Assembly: GCA_013205335.1 (NCBI GenBank) | Contig: JABMNB010000015.1 | Location: 1-9,754 of the forward strand | DNA from: Rhodospirillales bacterium | GTDB taxonomy: Bacteria > Pseudomonadota > Alphaproteobacteria > Reyranellales > Reyranellaceae | DNA length: 9,754 bases | Direction: 5' to 3' | Notes under the pieces: generated by a model | Seen by the model: only the letters and a program-made list of their open reading frames with translations | Told to the model about the DNA's origin: nothing | Database searches by the model: none | Position numbers and translations under genes: made by a program | Shown here: one piece after another, positions 1 to 6,450 of the stretch | How positions within the stretch are numbered: the stretch's first letter is position 1 | Layout of the letters: every line of letters begins with the position of its first letter

Positions 1-24
1 CTGCATTCATTTCGAGTCAGGCTC

Positions 25-1644
25 TCAGGCCGCCGCCTTCTCGTCGGCGATGATGCGATCATAGGCCGGCAGGGTCAGGAACTCGTAGAACTGCGGCTGC
101 TCGACCAGGTCGATCATCAGCTGGGCCGCATCCTCGTAGCGGCCCTTGGCGTAGGCTTCCTCGCCGATCTGCGCCTTCACCTTGTCGTTCTCCTCGCGCA
201 CGATCTGGCGCACGAGGTCCTTGGTGATGGTACGTCCGTCATCGAGCTTCTGGTTGTGCCGCACCCACTGCCAGACCTGCGCGCGGCTGATCTCGGCGGT
301 GGCGGCGTCTTCCATCAGGTTGAACAGCGGCACGCAGCCGATGCCGCGCAGCCAGGCCTCGACGTAGCCGATGCCGACGGCCACGTTCTGGCGCAGGCCC
401 GCCTCGGTCTTCGGCCCGGTCGGGATCTGGATCAGGTCGGCAGCCGTGACGTGCACGTCCTGGCGCTTGCGCGCGATCTGGTTGGCTTCCTTCATCACCG
501 CGTCGAACTCGGCCTTGGCGATCGGCACCAGGCCGGGATGGGCGACCCAGGTGCCGTCATGGCCGTCGCCGGCCTCGCGCTTCTTGTCGGCATGGACGCG
601 GCCCATCGCCTCGTCGTTGGCCTTGGGGTCGTTCTTGATCGGAATCTGCGCCGCCATGCCGCCCATCGCGTGCACTTCGCGGCGGTGGCAGGTCTTGATC
701 ACGAGCTGGCTGTAGGAGCGCAGGAAGTGCGAGGTCATGCCGACAGTGCCGCGATCCGGCAGCACCGCCCACTCCTGCTCGCGGAACTTCTTGATGAAGG
801 AGAAGATATAGTCCCAGCGGCCGCAGTTGAGGCCGGCCGAATGGTCCTTGAGCTCCCACAGGATCTCGTCCATCTCGAAGGTGGCGACGATCGTCTCGAT
901 CAGCACAGTGGCCTTGATCGATTTCTGCGGCACGCCGAGCGCATCCTGGGCGGCCACGAACACGTCGTTCCACAGCCGCGCCTCGAGATGGCTCTCCAGC
1001 TTGGGCAGGTAGAAATACGGCGCGGTGCCGCGCGACAGCGCTTCCTTGGCATTGTGGAAGAAGTAGAGACCGAAATCGAACAGCGATCCCGACATCGGCT
1101 TGCCGTCGACCGTCATGTGTCGCTCGAGCAGATGCCAGCCACGCGGACGCACGAACAGCACCGCCGTCTGATCGTTCAGCTTGTAGGCTTTGCCGCTGTT
1201 GGGGTCGACATAGTCGATCTCGCGGCGCACCGCGTCGGCCAGATTGTACTGGCCCTCGACCATGTTGGCCCAGGTCGGCGTCGAGGCATCCTCGAAGTCG
1301 GCCATGAAGACGTTGGCGCCGCAGTTCAGCGCGTTGATGATCATCTTGCGGTCGACCGGCCCGGTGATTTCGACGCGGCGGTCGAGGATGTCCTTGGGCA
1401 GCGGCGCGACCGTCCAGTCGCTCTCGCGAATCTTGGCGGTTTCCGGCAGGAAGTCCGGCTTCTCGCCGGCATCGAGACGCTTCTGGCGGTCGACGCGCAG
1501 GGCCAGAAGCTCCTCGCGGCGGGCGTTGAACTTGCGCTGCAGGTCGGCAACGAAGGCGATTGCCTCTTTGGTGAGCACCTTTTCAAAGCCCGGCTTGAGG
1601 GCGCCATCGATCGTCACGCCCGCCGGAAGGTCCAAAGCCGCCAT
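25..1644 (-). CDS. aceB: malate synthase A
   Basis: Malate synthase condenses glyoxylate with acetyl-CoA to malate in the cytosol, as the second step of the glyoxylate shunt and the sink for glyoxylate from purine breakdown. The 539-residue length is normal for the A-type enzyme. Recognisable blocks are NALNCGANVFMADFEDA (about 104-120), FVRPRGWHL (164-172) with the active-site arginine region, LIETI with E250, GRWDYIFS with D278 as the Mg2+ ligands, VAHPGLVP (367-374), and LMEDAATAEISR (443-454), whose D446 matches the catalytic base. These residue roles come from knowledge of the family. The ATG at 1644 is preceded by a strong GAGGGG Shine-Dalgarno (complement of 1652-1657) about seven bases upstream. 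It is divergent from puuD across an 88-bp gap. No isocitrate lyase gene is in the window, so a link to urate-derived glyoxylate is attractive but inferred. Stop codon TGA at 25-27. Confidence 0.97.
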   Translation of the reverse strand: MAALDLPAGVTIDGALKPGFEKVLTKEAIAFVADLQRKFNARREELLALRVDRQKRLDAGEKPDFLPETAKIRESDWTVAPLPKDILDRRVEITGPVDRKMIINALNCGANVFMADFEDASTPTWANMVEGQYNLADAVRREIDYVDPNSGKAYKLNDQTAVLFVRPRGWHLLERHMTVDGKPMSGSLFDFGLYFFHNAKEALSRGTAPYFYLPKLESHLEARLWNDVFVAAQDALGVPQKSIKATVLIETIVATFEMDEILWELKDHSAGLNCGRWDYIFSFIKKFREQEWAVLPDRGTVGMTSHFLRSYSQLVIKTCHRREVHAMGGMAAQIPIKNDPKANDEAMGRVHADKKREAGDGHDGTWVAHPGLVPIAKAEFDAVMKEANQIARKRQDVHVTAADLIQIPTGPKTEAGLRQNVAVGIGYVEAWLRGIGCVPLFNLMEDAATAEISRAQVWQWVRHNQKLDDGRTITKDLVRQIVREENDKVKAQIGEEAYAKGRYEDAAQLMIDLVEQPQFYEFLTLPAYDRIIADEKAAA

Positions 1645-1651
1645 AGTCGTT

Positions 1652-1685
1652 CCCCTCGAAATTCGTTCGGATTCAGTCGAAGGGG
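1652..1685. promoter_or_regulatory. imperfect inverted repeat in the aceB-puuD divergent region
   Basis: The outer arms are CCCCTCGA (1652-1659) and TCGAAGGGG (1677-1685). They pair over eight base pairs with one bulged A. An inner pair AATTC/GGATT (about 1660-1664 and 1669-1673) can extend the stem around a GTTC loop. In the aceB transcript the outer arm contains the GAGGGG ribosome binding site, so folding would sequester it. As DNA it could be an operator dyad serving both divergent genes. The repeat is read directly from the sequence; its function is inferred. The rest of the 1645-1732 gap shows no convincing -35/-10 pair. Confidence 0.4.
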
Positions 1686-1732
1686 CGATTTACCGCCTTG
1701 AGCCCATGCCCGGCAAGGCGGTACGAGGGAGG

Positions 1733-2920
1733 ATGGACGCCGCTTTTGTCGTGGACTGGCTGAATCTGCTGCTGCGCTGGGCTCACATGATCGTGGGCAT
1801 CGCCTGGATCGGCGCCTCCTTCTATTTCATCTGGCTCGACAACCACCTGCACAAGCCGCTCGACCCGGCCGACGCCGCCAAAGGCATCGGCGGCGAGGTC
1901 TGGGCCGTCCATGGCGGCGGTTTCTACACGGCCAAGAAGTTCACCGTGGCGCCGGAGCGCCTGCCGCCAGAGCTGCACTGGTTCAAGTGGGAAGCCTATA
2001 CGACCCTGGTCACCGGCTTCTTCCTGCTCTGCCTCGTCTATTACTACGGCGCCGAGGTCGCGCTGATCGATCCCTCCGTAATGCCCCTCTCGAGACCCCA
2101 GGCCATCGCCATCGGGCTGGGTTTCCTGGTGCTGGGCTGGCTGGTCTACGACTGGCTCTGCCGGTCGATCCTCGGCCAGGACGACGTCGTGCTGGGCGGC
2201 CTCATCTTCCTCTACTGCGTCGGCGCCGCCTGGGCGCTCTGCCACATCTTCTCCGGCCGCGGCGCCTACATCCATTTCGGCGCGATGCTGGGCACCATCA
2301 TGGTGCTGAACGTCTACTTCGTGATCATTCCCGGCCAGCGCGAGCTGGTGAAGGCCAAGGAAGAAGGCCGCATCCCCGATCCGGTTCATGGACTGCGCGG
2401 CCGCCAGCGCTCGGTGCACAACACCTATTTCACCCTGCCGGTGCTGTTCACGATGATCAGCAACCATTATGCCGGCCTCTACGGCCACGAGTGGAACTGG
2501 GTGCTGCTGCTGACGATATCGATCGCCGGCGCCCTGATCCGCGTGTGGTTCGTGCAGCGCCACAAGGGCAACGCCAATCCGCTGGTCCTCGCCGCCGGCT
2601 TCGTATTCATCGCCTTCACGGCGCTGCTGTCCCTGCCGCGGCCGAGCGCCGATGGCGGCGGTCCGGTGCCGTTCGAGCAGGTCCAGCCCATCATCCAGGC
2701 GCGCTGCACACCCTGCCATGCCGCGAAACCGACGCAGGAAGGCTTCGTGGCCCCGCCCAAGGGGCTTCTGCTCGAAACGCCATCGCAAATCCACGCCATG
2801 GCTGCAGCCATCAACCAGCAGGCCGCCGCCTCGCGCGTCATGCCGCCCGGAAACATGACGAACATCACCGATGCCGAGCGCCGCATGATTGCGCGCTGGT
2901 TCAAAGGCGGCGCACAATAG
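1733..2920 (+). CDS. puuD: membrane urate hydroxylase PuuD with C-terminal cytochrome c domain
   Basis: PuuD-type enzymes oxidise urate to 5-hydroxyisourate at the inner membrane and pass electrons to the respiratory chain through a fused cytochrome c domain, instead of making H2O2 like soluble uricase. The protein is 395 residues, normal for the family. Residues 1-300 hold about eight hydrophobic helices (near 10-35, 88-107, 122-143, 151-172, 180-200, 232-246, 255-275 and 282-301) with typical family motifs such as RWAHMIVGIAWIG and WFKWEAYTTL. The C-terminal domain starts near 310 and carries the haem motif CTPCH (C325, C328, H329), with M370 or M375 as a possible axial methionine. Start: ATG 1733 lies directly after a GAGGGAGG run, a tight spacing; the in-frame ATG at 1706 would add nine residues and has no better site. 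The frame stays open well upstream, but only across the antisense of aceB. The next gene begins 4 nt after the stop. No other purine-catabolism gene is present. Confidence 0.92.
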   Translation: MDAAFVVDWLNLLLRWAHMIVGIAWIGASFYFIWLDNHLHKPLDPADAAKGIGGEVWAVHGGGFYTAKKFTVAPERLPPELHWFKWEAYTTLVTGFFLLCLVYYYGAEVALIDPSVMPLSRPQAIAIGLGFLVLGWLVYDWLCRSILGQDDVVLGGLIFLYCVGAAWALCHIFSGRGAYIHFGAMLGTIMVLNVYFVIIPGQRELVKAKEEGRIPDPVHGLRGRQRSVHNTYFTLPVLFTMISNHYAGLYGHEWNWVLLLTISIAGALIRVWFVQRHKGNANPLVLAAGFVFIAFTALLSLPRPSADGGGPVPFEQVQPIIQARCTPCHAAKPTQEGFVAPPKGLLLETPSQIHAMAAAINQQAAASRVMPPGNMTNITDAERRMIARWFKGGAQ

Positions 2921-2924
2921 CCGC

Positions 2925-3386
2925 ATGAATCTCCGCACCCGCGGCTTGCCGTGGCGCCGTCTCCTGACGGCGGCGCTGGCGGCGGTCGCGATCTTCCTCT
3001 TCTGGACCCAGACGTCCGAACGCGGCCAGCGCGAGGCTGCGCGCGGTGCCACGATCTCCGCCGAGGCGCGCGAGGCAGGCCAGGGCTGGGGCACGAGCGT
3101 GGGCTTCGCCGACCAGCGCCGCCTCGACGACCACTACCAGAAACACGGTGCCGAGTTCGGCCGCATCACCAGGCAGGATTACCTTCGCCAGGCTCAGCTC
3201 CTGCGCGATGCCAAGGCCGGCGGCCCGATCCTCGAGACCGTGCGGCGCGACGGCGTCGTGACGCGCTTCGATCGCGACACCGGTGCCTTCATCGCCTTCA
3301 ATCCAGATGGTGTCATACGCACCTTCTTCAAACCCAACGACGGCGAGCGTTACTTTCGCCGGCAATCCGAACGAGGAAACGGTTGA
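2925..3386 (+). CDS. membrane-anchored protein with a polymorphic-toxin-like (putative BECR-fold RNase) domain
   Basis: This 153-residue protein has a positively charged start (R4, R6, R11, R12), one hydrophobic helix (about 13-28) with no clear signal-peptidase site, a linker rich in Arg/Glu/Ala (30-60), and a compact C-terminal domain (about 66-147). The domain shows the spaced pattern seen at the C-termini of Rhs/YD-repeat and filamentous haemagglutinin polymorphic toxins: DDHYQKHGAEFG (68-79), DYLRQAQ (85-91), an RRDGVVTRFD strand (107-116), then AFIAFNPDGVIRTFFKP (121-137) and ERYF (141-144). Candidate catalytic residues are H70, H74, E77, R114 and R132. The fold assignment to barnase/EndoU/colicin-like RNases is from recall of such tails, not a search. 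Polymorphic toxins normally carry this domain on a large delivery protein; here it stands alone on a membrane anchor. By the positive-inside rule the domain would face the periplasm. The gene starts 4 nt after the puuD stop with only a weak ribosome site, so translational coupling is likely. It overlaps the next gene by 4 nt. Confidence 0.65.
   Translation: MNLRTRGLPWRRLLTAALAAVAIFLFWTQTSERGQREAARGATISAEAREAGQGWGTSVGFADQRRLDDHYQKHGAEFGRITRQDYLRQAQLLRDAKAGGPILETVRRDGVVTRFDRDTGAFIAFNPDGVIRTFFKPNDGERYFRRQSERGNG
3373..3379 (+). promoter_or_regulatory. ribosome binding site deciding a TTG start at 3383
   Basis: GAGGAAA lies 6 nt (counting from GAGG) ahead of the TTG at 3383. That TTG overlaps the TGA of the preceding gene as TTGA. 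No ATG or GTG occurs in this frame near the start of the conserved part of the downstream protein, so this site fixes the start. Confidence 0.65.
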
Positions 3387-3763
3387 ATCCATCACCACCC
3401 CCCGGCCCGCCCAACGTCGCCGACCTGCAGGAACTGATCGACCAGTGGGCGGCGTTCGCCCGCGGACTGGAACGCGAGGACTACACGTTCGATCTCGACA
3501 ACTGGCTGAACGACGTCGACGTGCGCGAACTGATTCTCGAGGCGCTGCCGATGTTCAGCCGCGAGGAGATGGGCGACCACGCTCTGAAGCTCGACGAGGC
3601 AGACCGCACCTTCATGACGGCAACGCGCGACTTCAAGCGCTGCGTCTGGGGCGGCGGCACCGCCCGCAAGGAGAAATGGACCGCGCCAAAGAACTGGTGG
3701 TATTTCCGCACACCGACCCGCTCCAACGCCCAGCTTGAAGACGAACTCGCCACGGTTCGATAA
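3383..3763 (+). CDS. small acidic protein, putative immunity partner of the upstream toxin-like protein
   Basis: This is a 126-residue soluble protein with no membrane segment, predicted to stay in the cytosol. After a Pro-rich start (MNPSPPPGPP) comes an amphipathic helix (about 11-30), then the hallmark YTFDLDNWLNDVDVRELI (34-51), a helical stretch rich in Asp/Glu (52-75) with LDEADRTFMTAT (70-81), and a Trp-rich basic tail (89-110, including W100 and W105-W106). Small proteins with a Y-x-F-x-(L)-D-D/N-Y/W-LND-hDhRE core are, from memory, commonly encoded just after this kind of toxin tail, which suggests an immunity role. The acidic helices would suit binding a basic RNase surface. The TTG start with a good ribosome site and the 4-nt overlap imply tight translational coupling to the toxin-like gene, as expected for a toxin-immunity pair. 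Function is inferred. The alternative is a stand-alone domain of unknown function. Confidence 0.6.
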   Translation: MNPSPPPGPPNVADLQELIDQWAAFARGLEREDYTFDLDNWLNDVDVRELILEALPMFSREEMGDHALKLDEADRTFMTATRDFKRCVWGGGTARKEKWTAPKNWWYFRTPTRSNAQLEDELATVR

Positions 3764-3772
3764 GACGAAGGC

Positions 3773-4540
3773 ATGAGCACCCTCAAAATCGTGGTCGAGA
3801 CCCAGGGGCCGGTGACCACCATCACCATCAATCGGCCGCAGGCCAAGAACGCGCTCGACAACGAGGCCGCGCATGGACTGGCCGATGCCCTCCGCGCCTT
3901 CGAGGCCGATGGCGAGGCCCGCGTTGCCGTGCTGACAGGTGCGGGCGGCGCCTTCTGTGCCGGCGCCGACCTCAAGGAGCTGGGCTCGGGCACGGATTAT
4001 TTTCCCTGGGCGGGCAGCGACGACGGGCCACTGCGCGCGCCGCTGTCCAAGCCGGTGATCGCCGCCGTCGAGGGCCATGCCTGCGCCGGCGGACTGGGCG
4101 TCGCGCTGTTCTGCGACATCCGCATGGTCGACGATACGGCGACGTTCGGCGTCTTTTCGCGGCGCTGGGGCGTGCCCATGAGCGACGGCACGACCGTGCG
4201 CCTGCCGCGTGTGATCGGCCAGGGCCGCGCCATGGACATGCTGTTGACCGGTCGCGCCGTCGGCGCCGACGAGGCGATCGCGATCGGGCTTGCCACCCGC
4301 AAGGTGGCGCGCGGCACGACGCGCGCCGAGGCCGAGACGCTGGCCCGTCAGATCGCAGGCTTCCCGCCGATCGCCATGACGTCGGACCGCCGCTCCGCCT
4401 ACGAGAGCTTCGACCGCGACCAGGCATCGGCGATCCGGCGTGAAATGGAATTGTCGCTGGAAGCACGGCGGCAGGAATCGCAGGGTGGCGCCGCGCGCTT
4501 CGCCAAGGGCGAAGGCCGTCACGGCGCATTCAGGAAATAG
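3773..4540 (+). CDS. crotonase/enoyl-CoA hydratase family protein (catalytic glutamates replaced)
   Basis: This 255-residue protein has the crotonase fold length and motifs: TINRPQAKNALD (18-29), TGAGGAFCAGADL (55-67) that forms part of the CoA oxyanion hole, KPVIAAVEGHACAGG (93-107), and a FGVFSRRWGVP block (125-135) that marks a distinct subfamily. Aligned by eye to rat mitochondrial crotonase, the two catalytic glutamates (E144 and E164 there) correspond to G109 and S129 here. Ordinary hydration of trans-2-enoyl-CoA is therefore doubtful. It may be an isomerase, hydrolase, another crotonase chemistry or a binding protein. The ATG at 3773 is 9 nt after the previous stop with a weak GAAGG just upstream. 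It is a paralogue of the crotonase encoded at 7227-6451 on the other strand; the central blocks are close while the N-termini and the 70-85 loop differ. Confidence 0.88.
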   Translation: MSTLKIVVETQGPVTTITINRPQAKNALDNEAAHGLADALRAFEADGEARVAVLTGAGGAFCAGADLKELGSGTDYFPWAGSDDGPLRAPLSKPVIAAVEGHACAGGLGVALFCDIRMVDDTATFGVFSRRWGVPMSDGTTVRLPRVIGQGRAMDMLLTGRAVGADEAIAIGLATRKVARGTTRAEAETLARQIAGFPPIAMTSDRRSAYESFDRDQASAIRREMELSLEARRQESQGGAARFAKGEGRHGAFRK

Positions 4541-4570
4541 AGTTCAAGACGTATTTGGAGAGGTAGGGAT

Positions 4571-5593
4571 ATGCGGGCGCTGGTTTGTCATGCCTATGGT
4601 CCGATCGACGGCCTGAAGATCGAAGACGTTCCGCAGCCCGTGCCGAAGGCCGGCGAGGTCCTGGTGCGGGTGCGCGCCGCGGGCGTGAGCTTCGCCGCCA
4701 TGCTGGGCGTTCAGGGCAAGCACCAGAACAAGCCCGCCTTGCCCTACGTGCCAGGCAACGAACTGGCCGGCCATGTCGTGGCGCTGGGCGAAGGCGTGAC
4801 CGATGTGGCCGTCGGCGACCGCGTCGCGACGGGCGTCAGCCAGGGAGGCTTCGCCGAATACGCGACGGCAACGGCCGCGAACCTCGTGCAGATTCCCGAG
4901 ATCATGCCCTATGCCGAGGCGACCAATTTCCCGACGCTCTACCCCACGGCCTATGGCGCCCTGAAATGGAAGGCCGACCTGCAGCCCGGCGAAGTGCTGC
5001 TGGTGCATGGCGCCGGGGGCGGCTCGGGCCTCACCGCCATCGAGGTCGGCAAGGCGATGGGTGCTGTGGTGATTGCCAGCGCCGGCGGTGCCGACAAGCT
5101 CGAGGCGGCCCGCAAGGCCGGCGCCGATCATCTGATCGACTATCGTGCCGAGGACCTTCGTACCAAGGTCCTCGACCTGACCGGCGGGCGCGGCGCCGAC
5201 GTGATCTACGATCCGGTCGGTGGATCGGCGTTCGATGCCTCGCTCCGGTGTGTGGCGCCGGAAGGACGCCTGATCCCGATGGGCTTTGCCAGCGGTGTCA
5301 TTCCGCAGATCCCGGCCAACATCCTCCTCGTCAAGAACGTGACGGTGATCGGCTTCTACTACGGCTACTGGAACGGCTGGGGCGGCAAGGGCGCACCCTC
5401 GCCGAAGGAGGCAGCGGCCCTCGCCAAGCGCCGCGCCATGGTGGCCGCGGCGCAGAAAGACCTCATGCAGTGGTTCACCGAAGGCAAGCTCCAGGCGACG
5501 ATCGCCGCGACCTATGACCTTGCTGACTGGATGAAGGGCTTTCGCCTGATCGAGGAGCGCACCGTCGTCGGCAAGGCTGTGCTGGTTCCGTAG
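4571..5593 (+). CDS. zinc-independent MDR oxidoreductase (NADPH:quinone oxidoreductase-like)
   Basis: This is a 340-residue medium-chain dehydrogenase/reductase of the quinone oxidoreductase branch, which reduces quinones or alpha,beta-unsaturated carbonyl/acyl compounds with NAD(P)H in the cytosol. Residues 1-125 are the GroES-like catalytic domain (VPGNELAGHVVALGEGV at 60-76, VGDRVA at 81-86). The Rossmann domain carries VHGAGGGSG (145-153), followed by AGADHLIDYR (183-192) and GGRGADVIYDPVGG (205-218). Zinc ligands of true alcohol dehydrogenases are absent; the only cysteines are C6 and C227. The YYGYWNGWG insert (263-271) is common in acyl-CoA-linked members of this branch in bacteria, though the substrate cannot be read from sequence. 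A strong ribosome site GGAGAGG (4557-4563) precedes the ATG. It is the last gene of the plus-strand run, 30 bp after the crotonase gene. The convergent gap to the next gene (5594-5637) shows no clear terminator. Confidence 0.9.
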   Translation: MRALVCHAYGPIDGLKIEDVPQPVPKAGEVLVRVRAAGVSFAAMLGVQGKHQNKPALPYVPGNELAGHVVALGEGVTDVAVGDRVATGVSQGGFAEYATATAANLVQIPEIMPYAEATNFPTLYPTAYGALKWKADLQPGEVLLVHGAGGGSGLTAIEVGKAMGAVVIASAGGADKLEAARKAGADHLIDYRAEDLRTKVLDLTGGRGADVIYDPVGGSAFDASLRCVAPEGRLIPMGFASGVIPQIPANILLVKNVTVIGFYYGYWNGWGGKGAPSPKEAAALAKRRAMVAAAQKDLMQWFTEGKLQATIAATYDLADWMKGFRLIEERTVVGKAVLVP

Positions 5594-5637
5594 CGGGCTC
5601 ACAGGAGCGCGTCGCGAATGCCGTCGAGAAAGGGCGC

Positions 5638-6447
5638 CTACGCCGGCCACACCTTGGGAAAGGTCTCGCACTCGAGCCGGTCGCCCGGCTTCAGGCCGTG
5701 TCCTTCGATGGGCGGCGAGATCTGGCCGGCACGCGCCCCGTAGCGGGCGTCGTCACCGCACCAGCGCGTCGCCCAGGCGCGACGGCGGCGCGAGGCCGAG
5801 CCGTTGCCCGACGCGCCGTGCAGAGTGAGCGCGTGGAAGGCGATGACGTCGCCCGGCGCCATGTCCCAGGCAAGGAATTCATGTTCGCTGCGTTCGGCGT
5901 CGAGATCGGGCAGCGGCTCGAAGCGGCTGTCCTGCACCTGCAGGTCGACACCGCCTTGCTTGAAGAACTTGGGCTGGAACCAGCGGCCCCAGCGATGCGA
6001 GCCCTTCACATATTCGACGCAGGTCTCGCGATCGACCGGATCGAGCGGCGTCCACAGCGAGACGATCTGTTCGCCATCGATCGGATAGTAGGGCTGGTCA
6101 TGATGCCAGGGCGTACGCTCCTGCGTACCCGGCTCCTTCACCAGGAGATGGTCGTGATAATAGACGACCTCCTTCGAGCCCATGAGACGCGCCGCGATCT
6201 CGCGGGCCGGCGATTCGTAGACGAAGGCACGCGCTGCGGCGTGACGCTGCCAGAGCTGGAAGTCGACGAAGAAAAGGCCCGGCGCGCCCTTCGGCGTATT
6301 GATCCGCACCATCGGTCCCGGACTCGCCATGTCTTCCTCGACGGCCGCGCGCAGGCGCTCGATCCAATCCATCGGGATGGCGTTGCGCAGACAGATGGCG
6401 CCATCTTCCTGGTAGCGGGCAATCTCGGAATCAGTGGGCATCGGCAT
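5638..6447 (-). CDS. phytanoyl-CoA dioxygenase (PhyH) family Fe(II)/2-oxoglutarate oxygenase
   Basis: PhyH-family enzymes hydroxylate a substrate using Fe(II), O2 and 2-oxoglutarate. The 269 residues have the expected layout: N-terminal helix with YQEDGAICLRNAI (12-24), a substrate lobe around 45-100 (VVYYHDHLLVKEPG, 94-107), then the metal site TPWHHDQPYYP with H115-x-D117 as the first two iron ligands, VKGSHRWG (147-154), and WDMAPGDVIAFHALTLHGAS (194-213) with H210 as the distal ligand. The Arg cluster R220-R223 sits where the 2-oxoglutarate carboxylate is normally bound. The full triad suggests an active enzyme. The ATG at 6447 is 3 nt after the TGA of the upstream crotonase gene; GGAGAG (complement of 6458-6463) lies inside that gene about ten bases away, so the two are co-translated. 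A second in-frame ATG two codons later is possible. The substrate is unknown: bacterial relatives act on lipids, amino acids and small metabolites. The neighbouring crotonase and MaoC-like genes hint at an acyl-CoA or acyl-derived substrate. Confidence 0.9.
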   Translation of the reverse strand: MPMPTDSEIARYQEDGAICLRNAIPMDWIERLRAAVEEDMASPGPMVRINTPKGAPGLFFVDFQLWQRHAAARAFVYESPAREIAARLMGSKEVVYYHDHLLVKEPGTQERTPWHHDQPYYPIDGEQIVSLWTPLDPVDRETCVEYVKGSHRWGRWFQPKFFKQGGVDLQVQDSRFEPLPDLDAERSEHEFLAWDMAPGDVIAFHALTLHGASGNGSASRRRRAWATRWCGDDARYGARAGQISPPIEGHGLKPGDRLECETFPKVWPA

Positions 6448-6450
6448 GGC

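Noticed and set aside
256..1701. Long plus-strand open frame opposite malate synthase
   Set aside because: It is the antisense of a clearly conserved gene. Its translation is His/Arg/Gly/Leu-rich with no motif, as usual for mirrored frames in GC-rich DNA.
1673..3094. Long minus-strand frame opposite puuD
   Set aside because: The plus strand encodes an unmistakable PuuD with membrane segments and a CTPCH haem motif. The minus translation is low-complexity Ala/Gly/Asp/Arg.
3392..4522. Minus-strand frame covering the immunity-like and crotonase genes
   Set aside because: It is a shadow frame; the plus-strand crotonase motifs are clear and the minus frame has none.
5594..5637. Terminator between the convergent MDR and dioxygenase genes
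   Set aside because: There is no stable stem followed by a T-run on either strand in this 44-bp gap.
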